From: Carnobacterium pleistocenium FTR1
GTDB taxonomy: Bacteria > Bacillota > Bacilli > Lactobacillales > Carnobacteriaceae
Direction of reading: 5' to 3'
Assembly: GCF_000744285.1 (NCBI RefSeq)
Contig: NZ_JQLQ01000002.1
Span: 496,001-560,000 of the forward strand
Length of the DNA: 64,000 nt
Position 1 is the first letter of the stretch; every line of letters starts with the position of its first letter. Below, piece after piece: positions 8,543 to 17,347 of this stretch. The notes below the pieces were generated by a model. That model saw nothing but the letters and a program-made list of their open reading frames with translations, searched no databases and was not told the origin of the DNA. Made by a program: the position numbers and the translations under genes.

Positions 8543-8935
8543 TTGGGATTTGGACTGGGTTATGTATTGAAAAGTGTCGTAGCATTAATTGTCATCATAT
8601 GGGCAGCAAATTATGGTTTAAAGTACTTAAATACGTTTATGACAAAAAAAAATCAAGTGATCAAGGTGATCGAACGAACTTCAACCAGTAAAGGTTCGGC
8701 ACTGAGTATTGTAGAAATTGCCGATACGTACTACTTGATGAGTTTTGCAGATAACCGCAATGAAATCTTAAAAGAACTGACAGCAGTAGAAAAAGAGAAA
8801 ATCGCAAATAGTTTAGAAGAAAATAAAGCAGATTTTTCGATGAGATCAGACAGACAGCAAACGGGTAAGAAAATTGTTCAGACTTTTAAATCATTACGGT
8901 CCCAGTACCAGTCTTTCTATGAAAAGAGGAAATAA
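8543..8935 (+). CDS. fliO: Flagellar biosynthetic protein FliO/FliZ
   Basis: A 130-residue protein with one N-terminal membrane helix (GLGYVLKSVVALIVIIWAA) followed by a basic cytoplasmic domain with VIERTSTSKGSALSIVEIADTYYLM, typical of FliO (FliZ/YlxZ in Bacillus). FliO assists assembly of the FliP export-gate ring. The TTG at 8543 is used, ten bases after AAGGAG at 8527-8532. It stands immediately before fliP, as usual. The sequence itself is weakly conserved in this family, so position carries weight. Confidence 0.85.
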   Translation: MGFGLGYVLKSVVALIVIIWAANYGLKYLNTFMTKKNQVIKVIERTSTSKGSALSIVEIADTYYLMSFADNRNEILKELTAVEKEKIANSLEENKADFSMRSDRQQTGKKIVQTFKSLRSQYQSFYEKRK

Positions 8936-8937
8936 AG

Positions 8938-9702
8938 TTGCAAAAGAAGAACAAATGGATCTTAGCCTTGTCTCTCTTTTTAATTAGTTTCGTTCTCTTT
9001 CCAAAAGTTGCTTCAGCGGCTGAACTAACGGACGGGCTGAGCGGATTATCGGAGGTATTTGAAAATGGAGCTGGAGAAACCTCTCAAGTCGTTCAGTTAT
9101 TTCTTTTAACGACGGCATTGAGTATCGCTCCAACATTTTTAGTACTAACGACAAGTTTTACACGTATTATTATAGTGTTGTCATTTGTCAGAAGTTCATT
9201 AGGTACCCAACAAAATCCACCTAATCTAGTATTGATGGGGATTGCACTGTTTCTATCCTTGTTTATCATGCAGCCTGTATACACTGAAGTGATGACTGAT
9301 GCAATCACGCCGTATGTAAATGAAGAAATATCAGGTCAAGAAGCATTTGAATCAGCTGCACAACCCATTAAAAAATTCATGTACAAACAAACAAGAGACG
9401 AAGATATTCAATTGTTTTTGGATATATCTGAAACTGAAGAACCATCAGTTATAGATGATCTGCCCTTGAATATAGCCATCCCAGCTTTTATTATTAGTGA
9501 ATTGCGAACAGCCTTCAGTATTGGATTCTTAATTTTTATTCCATTTTTAGTTATTGATATTGTCGTGGCCAGTATCTTAATGTCGATGGGAATGTTTATG
9601 TTGTCTCCGGTGATGATTTCATTGCCATTTAAATTATTATTATTTGTTTTAGTCGATGGATGGTATTTAGTGGTCGAATCGCTAGTTACAGGATTTCAGT
9701 AG
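8938..9702 (+). CDS. fliP: Flagellar export gate protein FliP
   Basis: FliP forms the core of the FliPQR export gate in the inner membrane. The 254-residue protein has a cleavable signal peptide (about residues 1-27, ending ASA) and the FliP signatures TSFTRIIIVLSFVRSSLG and AFSIGFLIFIPFLVIDIVVAS. The start is TTG at 8938, with AGAGGA at 8925-8930, only two bases after fliO. fliQ and fliR follow, making the standard fliOPQR set. Confidence 0.96.
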   Translation: MQKKNKWILALSLFLISFVLFPKVASAAELTDGLSGLSEVFENGAGETSQVVQLFLLTTALSIAPTFLVLTTSFTRIIIVLSFVRSSLGTQQNPPNLVLMGIALFLSLFIMQPVYTEVMTDAITPYVNEEISGQEAFESAAQPIKKFMYKQTRDEDIQLFLDISETEEPSVIDDLPLNIAIPAFIISELRTAFSIGFLIFIPFLVIDIVVASILMSMGMFMLSPVMISLPFKLLLFVLVDGWYLVVESLVTGFQ

Positions 9703-9716
9703 AGGTGTAGAAAAAA

Positions 9717-9980
9717 ATGACAATGGAAAAAGTTTTAGACATTATAAGAGAAGCCTTCATGGTGATGATAATCGTAGCCGGTCCGACGTTGATCATTGCA
9801 TTAGTAGTGGGGCTGTTTATTAGTATCATCCAAGCAACCACGCAGCTGCAGGAACAAACGTTGAGTTTTGTGCCTAAAATCTTAGCGGTAATTGTTTCAT
9901 TGATCGTTTTTGGGAATTTTATGATGAACAGTATCATTATGTTCACGCAGAAGATCTTCGAAATGATCGCAGAACTGTGA
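9717..9980 (+). CDS. fliQ: Flagellar export gate protein FliQ
   Basis: An 87-residue protein with two membrane helices, matching FliQ in size and in motifs (VVGLFISIIQATTQLQEQTL and PKILAVIVSLIVFG). FliQ packs around the FliP-FliR helical gate. The ATG at 9717 follows AGAGGTG. It sits between fliP and fliR, as in nearly all flagellar systems. Confidence 0.95.
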   Translation: MTMEKVLDIIREAFMVMIIVAGPTLIIALVVGLFISIIQATTQLQEQTLSFVPKILAVIVSLIVFGNFMMNSIIMFTQKIFEMIAEL

Positions 9981-9990
9981 GTGAACGACC

Positions 9991-10743
9991 ATGACCATAC
10001 AATTGCAAACCATCATTTTAATATTCATACGAATAACGTCTTTTATAGTGGTAAGTCCTGGATTTTCCATCAAGGGTCTGCCTAATATAGCAAAAATCGC
10101 TTTAGCAATGGGGATTACAATTGCTGCTTATCCAGCCGTGCCAGTCATGAATGAAGTAGCAGATACCCTCTTTTTTGCGATATTGATCCTAAAAGAAGTT
10201 TTGCTCGGGATGGCTATTGGATTTATTACAAAACTCTTTTTTTCGGCCATTGAGATTGCAGGGAATTTTGTGGATTTTCAAGTTGGATTTTCAATGGGAG
10301 CCGTTTATGATCCAAGTATGGGGATAAATGTTTCCTATTATGGGAAGATTTATTATTGGTTGTCCATGTGTGTGTTTTACATTACCAACCTCCACCATGT
10401 TGTGATCAAAAGCTTAGTGGAGTCATTTCGATCCGTACCGATCTTCAGTACTGAATTAGGCGATTTTGGTGTAGAAGGTATGATGAGGCTGCTGGGTGTT
10501 ATTTTTGAATTAGCTTTTAATATAGCAGCCCCAATGGTAATTGTGGCTTTACTGACAGAAGTTATCTTGGGGTTGATCTCACGTTCGGTTCCTCAAATCA
10601 ATGTATTGATTTTGGGGATGCCACTAAAAATCGCAGCTAGTTTCGTTCTGATGCTGATATTTTTGCCAACTTTAGTCGAAACGATCGAAACGACACTGCC
10701 ACTTATGGTGAAATACATGAATGAATTTATTCAGTTGTTGTAA
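9991..10743 (+). CDS. fliR: Flagellar export gate protein FliR
   Basis: A 250-residue polytopic membrane protein with the FliR pattern GNFVDFQVGFSMGAVYDPSMG and ISRSVPQINVLILGMPLKI. FliR joins FliP and FliQ in the export gate core. The ribosome binding site before the ATG at 9991 is weak. The gene begins ten bases after fliQ ends, so coupling to fliQ translation is plausible. flhB follows after a short gap; FliR and FlhB are fused in some organisms but are separate here. Confidence 0.94.
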   Translation: MTIQLQTIILIFIRITSFIVVSPGFSIKGLPNIAKIALAMGITIAAYPAVPVMNEVADTLFFAILILKEVLLGMAIGFITKLFFSAIEIAGNFVDFQVGFSMGAVYDPSMGINVSYYGKIYYWLSMCVFYITNLHHVVIKSLVESFRSVPIFSTELGDFGVEGMMRLLGVIFELAFNIAAPMVIVALLTEVILGLISRSVPQINVLILGMPLKIAASFVLMLIFLPTLVETIETTLPLMVKYMNEFIQLL

Positions 10744-10764
10744 AAAAAGGCGAGGTGAGAATGA

Positions 10765-11832
10765 ATGGCGGAAAAAGATGGGAAAACAGAAAAAGCCAGT
10801 CCCAAAAAACTACGGGACACCAGAAAAAAAGGTGAGATTCCTAAAAGCCCAGATTTAACTTCCGCTGTTACCTTTATCGTATTTATCCTTGCAGCCACCT
10901 TTTTAGGAAATTACATATTGAAGTACAGTTTGCTCTATTTACAAAATTATTTAACAGCTGGCTTAACAGTAGATGGCTTAGAAAATAATTTAGCAAATAT
11001 TGGGATAAGATCGATTGTGTTTATAGTAGTGTTAGCTGGTCCATTTTTGGCTATTGCATTCGTTGCAGCATTCGTATCCACTATTGTACAGACTGGCTTT
11101 TTATTCTCGGTAGAACCCATTAAATTCAAGCTAAGCAAAATAAACCCAATCAGTGGATTTAAGAATATGTTCAGTAAAAAAACGGTGTTTACTCTATTTA
11201 AAAATGTTGCTAAGTTAGCTTTAGTTTTTTGGATGGCTTATAAAACACTTGAAACATCAGTTTACTTGATCCTTAATTCCAGCAACGTAGGGACAGAAAA
11301 ATTGTTTTTCTTAATGTCTGATCTTGTCATGGAATTGGCAGCTCAATTGGGTATCTTGTTGCTGATATTAGGCTTGATCGATTACATTTACCAAGTTTAC
11401 GACTACCGGAAAAATTTAAAGATGTCCAAACAAGAATTAAAAGATGAGTACAAGCAATCTGAAGGTGATCCGCAGATCAAGGCTCAAAGGAGACAACGCT
11501 ACCGTCAGTTGACAAAAGGGGGTTTGCGTGAAGTGGAGACGGCAACAGCCATTATCACAAACCCGACGCATTTAGCCATTGCGATTCGTTATGAAAAAGG
11601 CAAAGATGAAGTACCGATCATTGTGGCTAAAGGGGCAGATCACCAAGCTGCAAAAATTAGAGAGCTAGCTAAAGAACTCGACATTCCAATCATTGAAAAT
11701 AAACCGGTCGCTAGAGCTATGTATAAGACAGTCGAAATCGGTCAACCCGTTCCAATCGATCTTTACCAAGCGATTGCCGAAATATTAGCATTGGTTTACC
11801 AAATGGAAGAAATGAACAAATATAAGATTTAA
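10765..11832 (+). CDS. flhB: Flagellar export switch protein FlhB
   Basis: FlhB is the export-gate protein that switches specificity from rod/hook to filament substrates after self-cleavage. The 355-residue protein has four membrane segments in the first 210 residues and a cytoplasmic domain with the autocleavage motif NPTH (IITNPTHLAIAIRY), intact here. The N-terminal KTEKASPKKLRDTRKKGEIPKS is typical. A strong GGCGAGGTGA precedes the ATG at 10765. Lies between fliR and flhA. Confidence 0.96.
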   Translation: MAEKDGKTEKASPKKLRDTRKKGEIPKSPDLTSAVTFIVFILAATFLGNYILKYSLLYLQNYLTAGLTVDGLENNLANIGIRSIVFIVVLAGPFLAIAFVAAFVSTIVQTGFLFSVEPIKFKLSKINPISGFKNMFSKKTVFTLFKNVAKLALVFWMAYKTLETSVYLILNSSNVGTEKLFFLMSDLVMELAAQLGILLLILGLIDYIYQVYDYRKNLKMSKQELKDEYKQSEGDPQIKAQRRQRYRQLTKGGLREVETATAIITNPTHLAIAIRYEKGKDEVPIIVAKGADHQAAKIRELAKELDIPIIENKPVARAMYKTVEIGQPVPIDLYQAIAEILALVYQMEEMNKYKI

Positions 11833-11860
11833 GGCTTTTTAAGATGAGGAGTTCAAAAAT

Positions 11861-13942
11861 ATGTCTAATGCTTTCTGGGGGAAAATTGAAAAACTAGCCG
11901 GTTCCTTAGATGTGATCGTTGCCTTTTTGGTTATGGCTATTCTAGGCATGATCATTATTCCATTGCCAGCTGGATTACTCGATTTTATGCTGATCATCAA
12001 CATAGCGTTATCAATCACTATTTTGCTGCTGACGCTGTTTACAAAAAACGTGTTAGAATTCTCGACTTTTCCGACTATGTTGTTGATCACGACCATGTTT
12101 CGGTTAGCACTGAACATCTCTTCTACCCGGTTGATTTTAACTGAAGGAGAAGCAGGAGCGGTTATTGAAACATTTGCTAACGTTGTAACTGGAAGTAACT
12201 TCATCGTTGGAGCGGTCATCTTTATCATCATCGTCATCATTCAAATGATGGTTGTAACAAACGGAGCGAGTCGTGTTTCTGAGGTTTCAGCAAGGTTCAC
12301 ACTGGATGCGATGCCAGGTAAACAAATGGCTATCGATGCGGATATGAACTCAGGGCTGATCAACGAAGAACAGGCAAAGAAAAGACGTTCAGATCTTGAA
12401 AGAGAGACCCAGTTTTTCGGAGCAATGGATGGAGCAAGCAAGTTCGTAAAAGGAGATGCTATTGCTGGTCTGATCATCACAATGATCAACTTGATTGGTG
12501 GAGTAGCAATCTATTCGTTGCAAAATGATATGGAAATCATGGAAGCTTTGTCAACCTTTGGTAAGTTAACTATTGGTGACGGACTAGTCAGTCAGATTCC
12601 TTCATTATTGATCTCGGTAGCATCTGGGATCTTAGTTACCCGTTCGGGCAGCATCAAAGGTTTTGGTAGTTCCATTGGAGAAGAATTATTCCACTCGCCA
12701 AAAGTTATGTTGATACTATCAGTGATTTTAATTTCATTTGCTGTTATGCCGGGTTTTCCAACAATTCCATTTTTACTATTGGGATTAGCGGCCGGAGCGG
12801 CTGGGTATTTATTGATGGAAAATGAAAAATCAAAGAACTCGAATCAAAAAGCTAAAGAAATGCGTACGAAAGCTGCACAAAGGACAAATCAAGAAAAAAG
12901 CACAGACGAATCGGTTGCTTCTTTTCAAGTAGATCCGATTTCTATCGAAATTGGTTATGGCTTGATTCCGATAGCAGATGAAAATCAAGACAATAATTTG
13001 ATGAGCCATATCACAACGATTCGTAAGCAGAGTTCTCATGAATTGGGGATTTTATTAAGTCCGATACGTATCAGAGATGATCTACAACTGAAAGCCAACG
13101 ATTATGTAATCAAAATTAAAGGAAATGTTGTGGCTCGTGGAGAATTATACTTAGATAAATATATGATCGTAGACCCAGGTGAGACTGAATTTGATTTTGA
13201 TGGTATCCCCACCAAAGAACCGGCTTTTGGTTTAGACGCGATGTGGGTCAACGAAAGTGACCGTGAAGCAGCTGACTTAAGAGGATACACGGTAGTTGAT
13301 CCGATAACCGTCTTAGTGACTCAACTGAAGGAAACGATATATAAGTCAAGTTATGAATTATTAGGTAGGCAAGAAGTCAAACAATTGCTGGAAGGCATCA
13401 AAGATAAGTATAGCGTCGTAATCGATGAACTGATCCCGGACGTTCTTCGTTTAGGAGAAGTCCAAAAGGTTTTACAAAACTTATTGAAAGAAAACATTCC
13501 AATTAATGATTTGGTCACTATTCTAGAGACCTTAGCGGATTATGGAAACACGACCAAAGATATTGAAATGCTGACTGAATATGTGCGGCAATCGCTTAAA
13601 CGGACGATTGTTAAACCTTTCTTAGATGATCAAAATGTTCTACAAGTTGTAACCATACTGCCAGATACAGAAGAACTGATCACGCGCAGCATTCAAAAAT
13701 CAGCCGCTGGATCGATTCCGATCCTGCAACCTGAAACAGTTACGAAGATCTTTGATAGCGTCACAACTATCCATAACCAACTTGCTGCAAGAGGAATCCC
13801 ACATGTTTTATTGGCTTCACCAAAAGTAAGACCAGCTATGAAAAATTTGATTTCGTATAATTTTCCTGATTTAGCAGTCGTGTCATTGAACGAAGTCCCG
13901 AATGATACTCCAATTGAAACAGTGGGTATGATCAATGGTTAA
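11861..13942 (+). CDS. flhA: Flagellar export gate protein FlhA
   Basis: FlhA forms the nonameric export-gate ring that docks chaperone-substrate complexes. The 693-residue protein has about eight membrane helices (residues 15-320), a cytoplasmic loop with the FHIPEP-family stretch KQMAIDADMNSGLI, and a large C-terminal domain ending near PNDTPIETVGMING. The start is ATG 11861 with GAGGAG at 11846-11851. In Bacillus flhA is followed by flhF, flhG and che genes. Here a 96-base gap leads straight to the sigma-28 gene. Confidence 0.96.
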   Translation: MSNAFWGKIEKLAGSLDVIVAFLVMAILGMIIIPLPAGLLDFMLIINIALSITILLLTLFTKNVLEFSTFPTMLLITTMFRLALNISSTRLILTEGEAGAVIETFANVVTGSNFIVGAVIFIIIVIIQMMVVTNGASRVSEVSARFTLDAMPGKQMAIDADMNSGLINEEQAKKRRSDLERETQFFGAMDGASKFVKGDAIAGLIITMINLIGGVAIYSLQNDMEIMEALSTFGKLTIGDGLVSQIPSLLISVASGILVTRSGSIKGFGSSIGEELFHSPKVMLILSVILISFAVMPGFPTIPFLLLGLAAGAAGYLLMENEKSKNSNQKAKEMRTKAAQRTNQEKSTDESVASFQVDPISIEIGYGLIPIADENQDNNLMSHITTIRKQSSHELGILLSPIRIRDDLQLKANDYVIKIKGNVVARGELYLDKYMIVDPGETEFDFDGIPTKEPAFGLDAMWVNESDREAADLRGYTVVDPITVLVTQLKETIYKSSYELLGRQEVKQLLEGIKDKYSVVIDELIPDVLRLGEVQKVLQNLLKENIPINDLVTILETLADYGNTTKDIEMLTEYVRQSLKRTIVKPFLDDQNVLQVVTILPDTEELITRSIQKSAAGSIPILQPETVTKIFDSVTTIHNQLAARGIPHVLLASPKVRPAMKNLISYNFPDLAVVSLNEVPNDTPIETVGMING

Positions 13943-14038
13943 ATCCGAATAGAGATAATTAGAATGGTGAAAGGATTGGGATTTTCATGGATGCTATTCA
14001 TCTCAAGTCATTTCATTTCTTAAGAGGGAGGGGTAAAA

Positions 14039-14755
14039 ATGTATTATGAAAATGATAGGGAAAAGGAAATCATTAAATACCTTCCCTTAGTAGAAAAAAT
14101 TGTTAATCGAATAGATGTTAAGCGAAGCCAGTATGACAAAGATGACTTATATAATATAGGCGTCATTGGTCTAATGGATGCACTGGAAAAATTTGATAAA
14201 TCGAAAAAAGTTCCGTTCGAAGGGTATGCGTATATTAGGATTAAGGGTTCAATCATTGATGAAATCAGAAAAACGGCTCCAGTATCTCGCACACGGATGG
14301 GAAAGCTGAATGACTATTACCGCGCCAAAGAACAATTAGAAGCAACGCTTATGCGCACACCTACTGAAAAAGAAATTTGTGCAGAATTGAAAATTGATGA
14401 TAAAGCTTTAACAAAAATCCACGAGACTGTCCATAATTTGGCATCTGTATCATTAGAAAAAGTTATGTTTAGCGACGATGGCAATTCAATCGAATTGCTT
14501 GATTTCTTAGAAGACACGACTGAAGCAGGGTCTGAAGAAACGTTATTGGATAAAGAACGCCAGCAGTTGCTGACCAAACACGTGAATGTATTAGATAAGA
14601 GAGAGCAAACGATTTTAAATTTGTATTATGTTGAAGAGTTGTCACTTAAAGAAATTGCGTATATCTTTGATATTTCGGTGCCTAGGGTTTCACAGATACA
14701 TGGTAAAACCATTTTGAAATTAAAAGAGTCGATGAGGAGAGAATACGATGATTAG
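14039..14755 (+). CDS. fliA: Flagellar sigma-28 factor (FliA/SigD/WhiG family)
   Basis: A 238-residue sigma-70 family protein with region 2 (DDLYNIGVIGLMDALEKFD, FEGYAYIRIKGSIIDEIRK), region 3 (RTPTEKEICAELKID) and region 4 (LNLYYVEELSLKEIAYIFDISVPRVSQIHG). It directs late flagellar, motility and chemotaxis transcription from TAAA/CCGATAT-type promoters. Such promoters are visible at 17240, 58938 and perhaps 19222. The start is ATG 14039 with GGGAGGGG just upstream. Its end overlaps flhO by eight bases. No anti-sigma gene flgM lies in the window. Confidence 0.95.
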   Translation: MYYENDREKEIIKYLPLVEKIVNRIDVKRSQYDKDDLYNIGVIGLMDALEKFDKSKKVPFEGYAYIRIKGSIIDEIRKTAPVSRTRMGKLNDYYRAKEQLEATLMRTPTEKEICAELKIDDKALTKIHETVHNLASVSLEKVMFSDDGNSIELLDFLEDTTEAGSEETLLDKERQQLLTKHVNVLDKREQTILNLYYVEELSLKEIAYIFDISVPRVSQIHGKTILKLKESMRREYDD

Positions 14756-15509
14756 AAGCTTAACGACACTCAACAATAGTTTTAATGTTTTACAAAAAAA
14801 ACAAGAAAATATTAGTGCAAATGTGGCCAATGTTAATACTTCTGGGTATAAATCACAAGAAATCATTCAAAGTACTCGTGCAGCAGAAATGATGTCGAAC
14901 CGATTGGATGGTCCATTATTAAATCAGCAGCAAGAAATCGGTGGCTTTACTTTTGGTAATCAGATTGATGAAATCGTTCAAAATTTTAGTCAAGGCAGTC
15001 TAAAAGCAACTGCTTCTGCAACAGATATCGCCATTCAAGGAGACGGTTTCTTTACAGTTCAAGACGCAAATGGGGATACTTCTTACACACGTAACGGAAA
15101 TTTCAACGTTAACGATACAGGTGAATTGGTTACTCAAGAAGGCTACCGCGTCATGGGTGTGTCAGCTGATGGACAACCAACGCCTATCCAAGTCAATGGC
15201 ACAGATTTTGCCATTGACAACAGAGGCAATATTGCAGGAACGGGAAACCGGTTGATGATCACTGAATTTGAAGATACGGCGAACTTGACAAGAACTGGTG
15301 ACACATTATATACGGGGCAAGGTGGCACAACAGCACAAGTTGGCGATATAGTTGTGCAACAAAGTTATCTAGAAACATCTAATGTTGAAACAGTCGATGA
15401 AATCACGAATTTGATGCAAGTCTCAAGAGCCTTTGAAGCCAATCAAAAAGCCCTCAGCGCAGCAGATGAAACCTTACGAAAAGCAGTCAATGAAGTTGGG
15501 AAAGTATAG
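14748..15509 (+). CDS. flhO: Flagellar rod/hook-basal body protein FlhO
   Basis: A 253-residue FlgF/FlgG-family axial protein with the N-terminal core motif ENISANVANVNTSGYK, a central GDGFFTVQDANGDTSYTRNGNF region and a C-terminal helix (LMQVSRAFEANQKALSAADETL). Such pairs of rod genes are named flhO and flhP in Bacillus. It overlaps the sigma factor gene by eight bases, so translation is probably coupled. It could equally be called flgF or flgG; the exact rod position cannot be told from sequence alone. Confidence 0.87.
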   Translation: MIRSLTTLNNSFNVLQKKQENISANVANVNTSGYKSQEIIQSTRAAEMMSNRLDGPLLNQQQEIGGFTFGNQIDEIVQNFSQGSLKATASATDIAIQGDGFFTVQDANGDTSYTRNGNFNVNDTGELVTQEGYRVMGVSADGQPTPIQVNGTDFAIDNRGNIAGTGNRLMITEFEDTANLTRTGDTLYTGQGGTTAQVGDIVVQQSYLETSNVETVDEITNLMQVSRAFEANQKALSAADETLRKAVNEVGKV

Positions 15510-15521
15510 GAGGATGAAAAA

Positions 15522-16277
15522 ATGAGTATCCCTTTAAGCATTAGTAAAAGCGGCATGAACGCGATTCAAAATCAAATGGACGCGGTATCAAATGACATCG
15601 CAAATATCAATACAACAGGCTATAAGTCTAAGAATATTAGTTTTAATGAATTGTTGTTGAATGATATGAACGCAGAAGAAGACTACTTATCAGATACTGC
15701 TCAAGGTTCTGGCATTGCTATCGGATCTAAAAGTGCTGTCACTTCCACGAACTTTACACAAGGTGCACTTGTCTCCGATTCAAATGATTACCACTTGGCT
15801 ATTGCTGGAGAAGGGTTCTTTGGAGTCACTGGCGCAAACGGCGAGCAGTATTTGACGCGAGACGGCGCTTTTCAGGTAAATGGGGACAAATCGATCACTA
15901 ACGGTAATGGGGATACTTTGGAAATTCAAGCAACTGTCCCAACCAATCAATGGCCTGAAGGAGACGTATCGATTGCTGAAAATGGCGAAATAACGATCCA
16001 GTCAGAAAATGGCAGTACGTTGGTCGGAACGATCCCATTATTTTACCCTACTCAAATCAATACGATGCAACCTGTTGGAGAGAACAAATTTAGCTATGAT
16101 GGAACATTTGGAGCAGGAGATGGTGCGATCCAACAGCATTATTTAGAAGCATCGAATGTTGATTTAGCGTCATCTATTACTGAGATGATGTTAGCACAAC
16201 GCTCTTACTCTTTAAATCTGAAAGTTGCGCAAGGAACAGATGAAATGGCTTCCATCATTAATCAATTTAAACAATAA
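15522..16277 (+). CDS. flhP: Flagellar rod/hook-basal body protein FlhP
   Basis: A 251-residue paralogue of the preceding gene, with MNAIQNQMDAVSNDIANINTTGYK at the N-terminus, GEGFFGVTGANGEQYLTRDGAF in the centre and the C-terminal axial helix (SSITEMMLAQRSYSLNLKVAQ). Like FlhO it should form part of the distal or proximal rod. It starts twelve bases after flhO, with AGGAGG-like GGAGGATG upstream. FlhP and FlgG are not separable here by sequence alone. Confidence 0.87.
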   Translation: MSIPLSISKSGMNAIQNQMDAVSNDIANINTTGYKSKNISFNELLLNDMNAEEDYLSDTAQGSGIAIGSKSAVTSTNFTQGALVSDSNDYHLAIAGEGFFGVTGANGEQYLTRDGAFQVNGDKSITNGNGDTLEIQATVPTNQWPEGDVSIAENGEITIQSENGSTLVGTIPLFYPTQINTMQPVGENKFSYDGTFGAGDGAIQQHYLEASNVDLASSITEMMLAQRSYSLNLKVAQGTDEMASIINQFKQ

Positions 16278-16394
16278 CAGTTAGTCGTATAACAGGAAAG
16301 ATACATATATCTTTAATCACATACACTATCGGATTTGGGTTGACGCAAAAAATTGGCGTCTGGGAAGAATTTGAGGTAAATCAGGTGAAAAATC

Positions 16395-17111
16395 ATGATT
16401 AGAATGAAAAATGTTGTTAAAAATTATTCAAAGGGAGTAAAAGCTCTTCGAGGAATCAATCTGACAATTGAAGATGGTGAGTTTGTCTATTTGGTTGGAG
16501 CAAGCGGTTCTGGAAAATCAACCTTAGCAAAATTATTGTACCGAGAAGAAGAAGCTAGCAAAGGGCAAATCGAGGTTGGTGGTCAACTGTTTTCTAAAAT
16601 GAAAAAAAAAGACATACCTAAACTTAGAAGACAGATTGGGATTGTTTTTCAAGATTTTAAATTATTATTAGACCGTACTGTTTTTGAAAATATTGCGTAT
16701 GCATTAGAAGTGATCGATACTGAACCAGAAGAAATCAGGTCACTCGTGATGCAAGCTTTGCGGTATGTTGATTTAGAAGATAAGGCAAATGATAAACCAA
16801 CTGAGTTATCGGGTGGAGAACAGCAACGCGTGTCTATTGCACGTGCCATCGTCAATTCACCTAAGCTGCTCATTGCGGATGAACCAACAGGTAATTTAGA
16901 TCCCCAAACGGCTTTAGAGATTATGCGGCTATTTTATCGCATCAACCAAAAGGGAACGACTATTTTAATGGTCACCCACAATCGTGGTATTGTCGATAAA
17001 TTTCGTAATCGTGTCGTGGAAATCGAACAAGGTAAAATTATTTGGGATGAAAATAAAAGTGAAGATGTGATTCAATACGACATTTCGCTGGGAGAATACG
17101 TAGCAGTTTGA
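16395..17111 (+). CDS. FtsE-like ABC ATPase without an FtsX partner
   Basis: A complete 238-residue ABC ATPase: Walker A GASGSGKST (35-43), Q-loop FQDFKLLLDRTV, signature LSGGEQQRVS (138-147), Walker B LLIADEP (158-164) and H-loop His195. The stretches GEFVYLVGASGSGKSTLAKLLYREE and DRTVFENIAYALEV are FtsE-specific. FtsE works with the permease FtsX to activate peptidoglycan hydrolases at division. Here no ftsX follows: a terminator and chemoreceptor genes come next. It lies 117 bases after the rod gene flhP. A role in local wall opening for the flagellar rod is inference; a second division ftsE may exist elsewhere. Confidence 0.88.
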   Translation: MIRMKNVVKNYSKGVKALRGINLTIEDGEFVYLVGASGSGKSTLAKLLYREEEASKGQIEVGGQLFSKMKKKDIPKLRRQIGIVFQDFKLLLDRTVFENIAYALEVIDTEPEEIRSLVMQALRYVDLEDKANDKPTELSGGEQQRVSIARAIVNSPKLLIADEPTGNLDPQTALEIMRLFYRINQKGTTILMVTHNRGIVDKFRNRVVEIEQGKIIWDENKSEDVIQYDISLGEYVAV

Positions 17112-17153
17112 TCACGTAAAAGGCGAATGTATAAGCTGTTGAATCATAAAAGA

Positions 17154-17200
17154 AGAGAAGCTAAGGCACTGATTCAGAATGCTAAGCTTGTCTTTTTTTT
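17154..17200 (+). terminator. Terminator after the FtsE-like gene
   Basis: AGAGAAGCT (17154-17162) pairs with AGCTTGTCT (one mismatch), with inner GCA/TGC pairs, followed by eight T. It closes the transcript ending in the FtsE-like gene and isolates the downstream chemoreceptor promoter. Confidence 0.7.
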
Positions 17201-17239
17201 GTGAGATGAATTAGTTTGAAAAAGTTCTCTAGTTTAGCT

Positions 17240-17266
17240 AAAGTTTTTTGAAAATAGACCGATATA
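17240..17266 (+). promoter_or_regulatory. Sigma-28 promoter of the first chemoreceptor gene
   Basis: TAAA at 17240-17243 and ACCGATAT at 17259-17266 are separated by 15 bases, matching the SigD/FliA consensus TAAA-N15-gCCGATAT apart from one base. It is 82 bases before the TTG start of the chemoreceptor gene and just after a terminator, so it should be its own promoter. Confidence 0.85.
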
Positions 17267-17347
17267 ATAAAAGATATACCAATAGTAAAAAGAACAGATC
17301 GATTTATTTGTATCAGGAATAGATTAGATTGAAAGGGTGAAAAGTAG

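Noticed and set aside
9686-9946. Minus-strand open frame opposite fliQ
   Set aside because: Shadow of fliQ; typical of antisense frames of membrane-protein genes.
16341-16362. GACGC...GCGTC hairpin before the FtsE-like gene
   Set aside because: Only a five-base stem without a T-run; not convincing as terminator or riboswitch.
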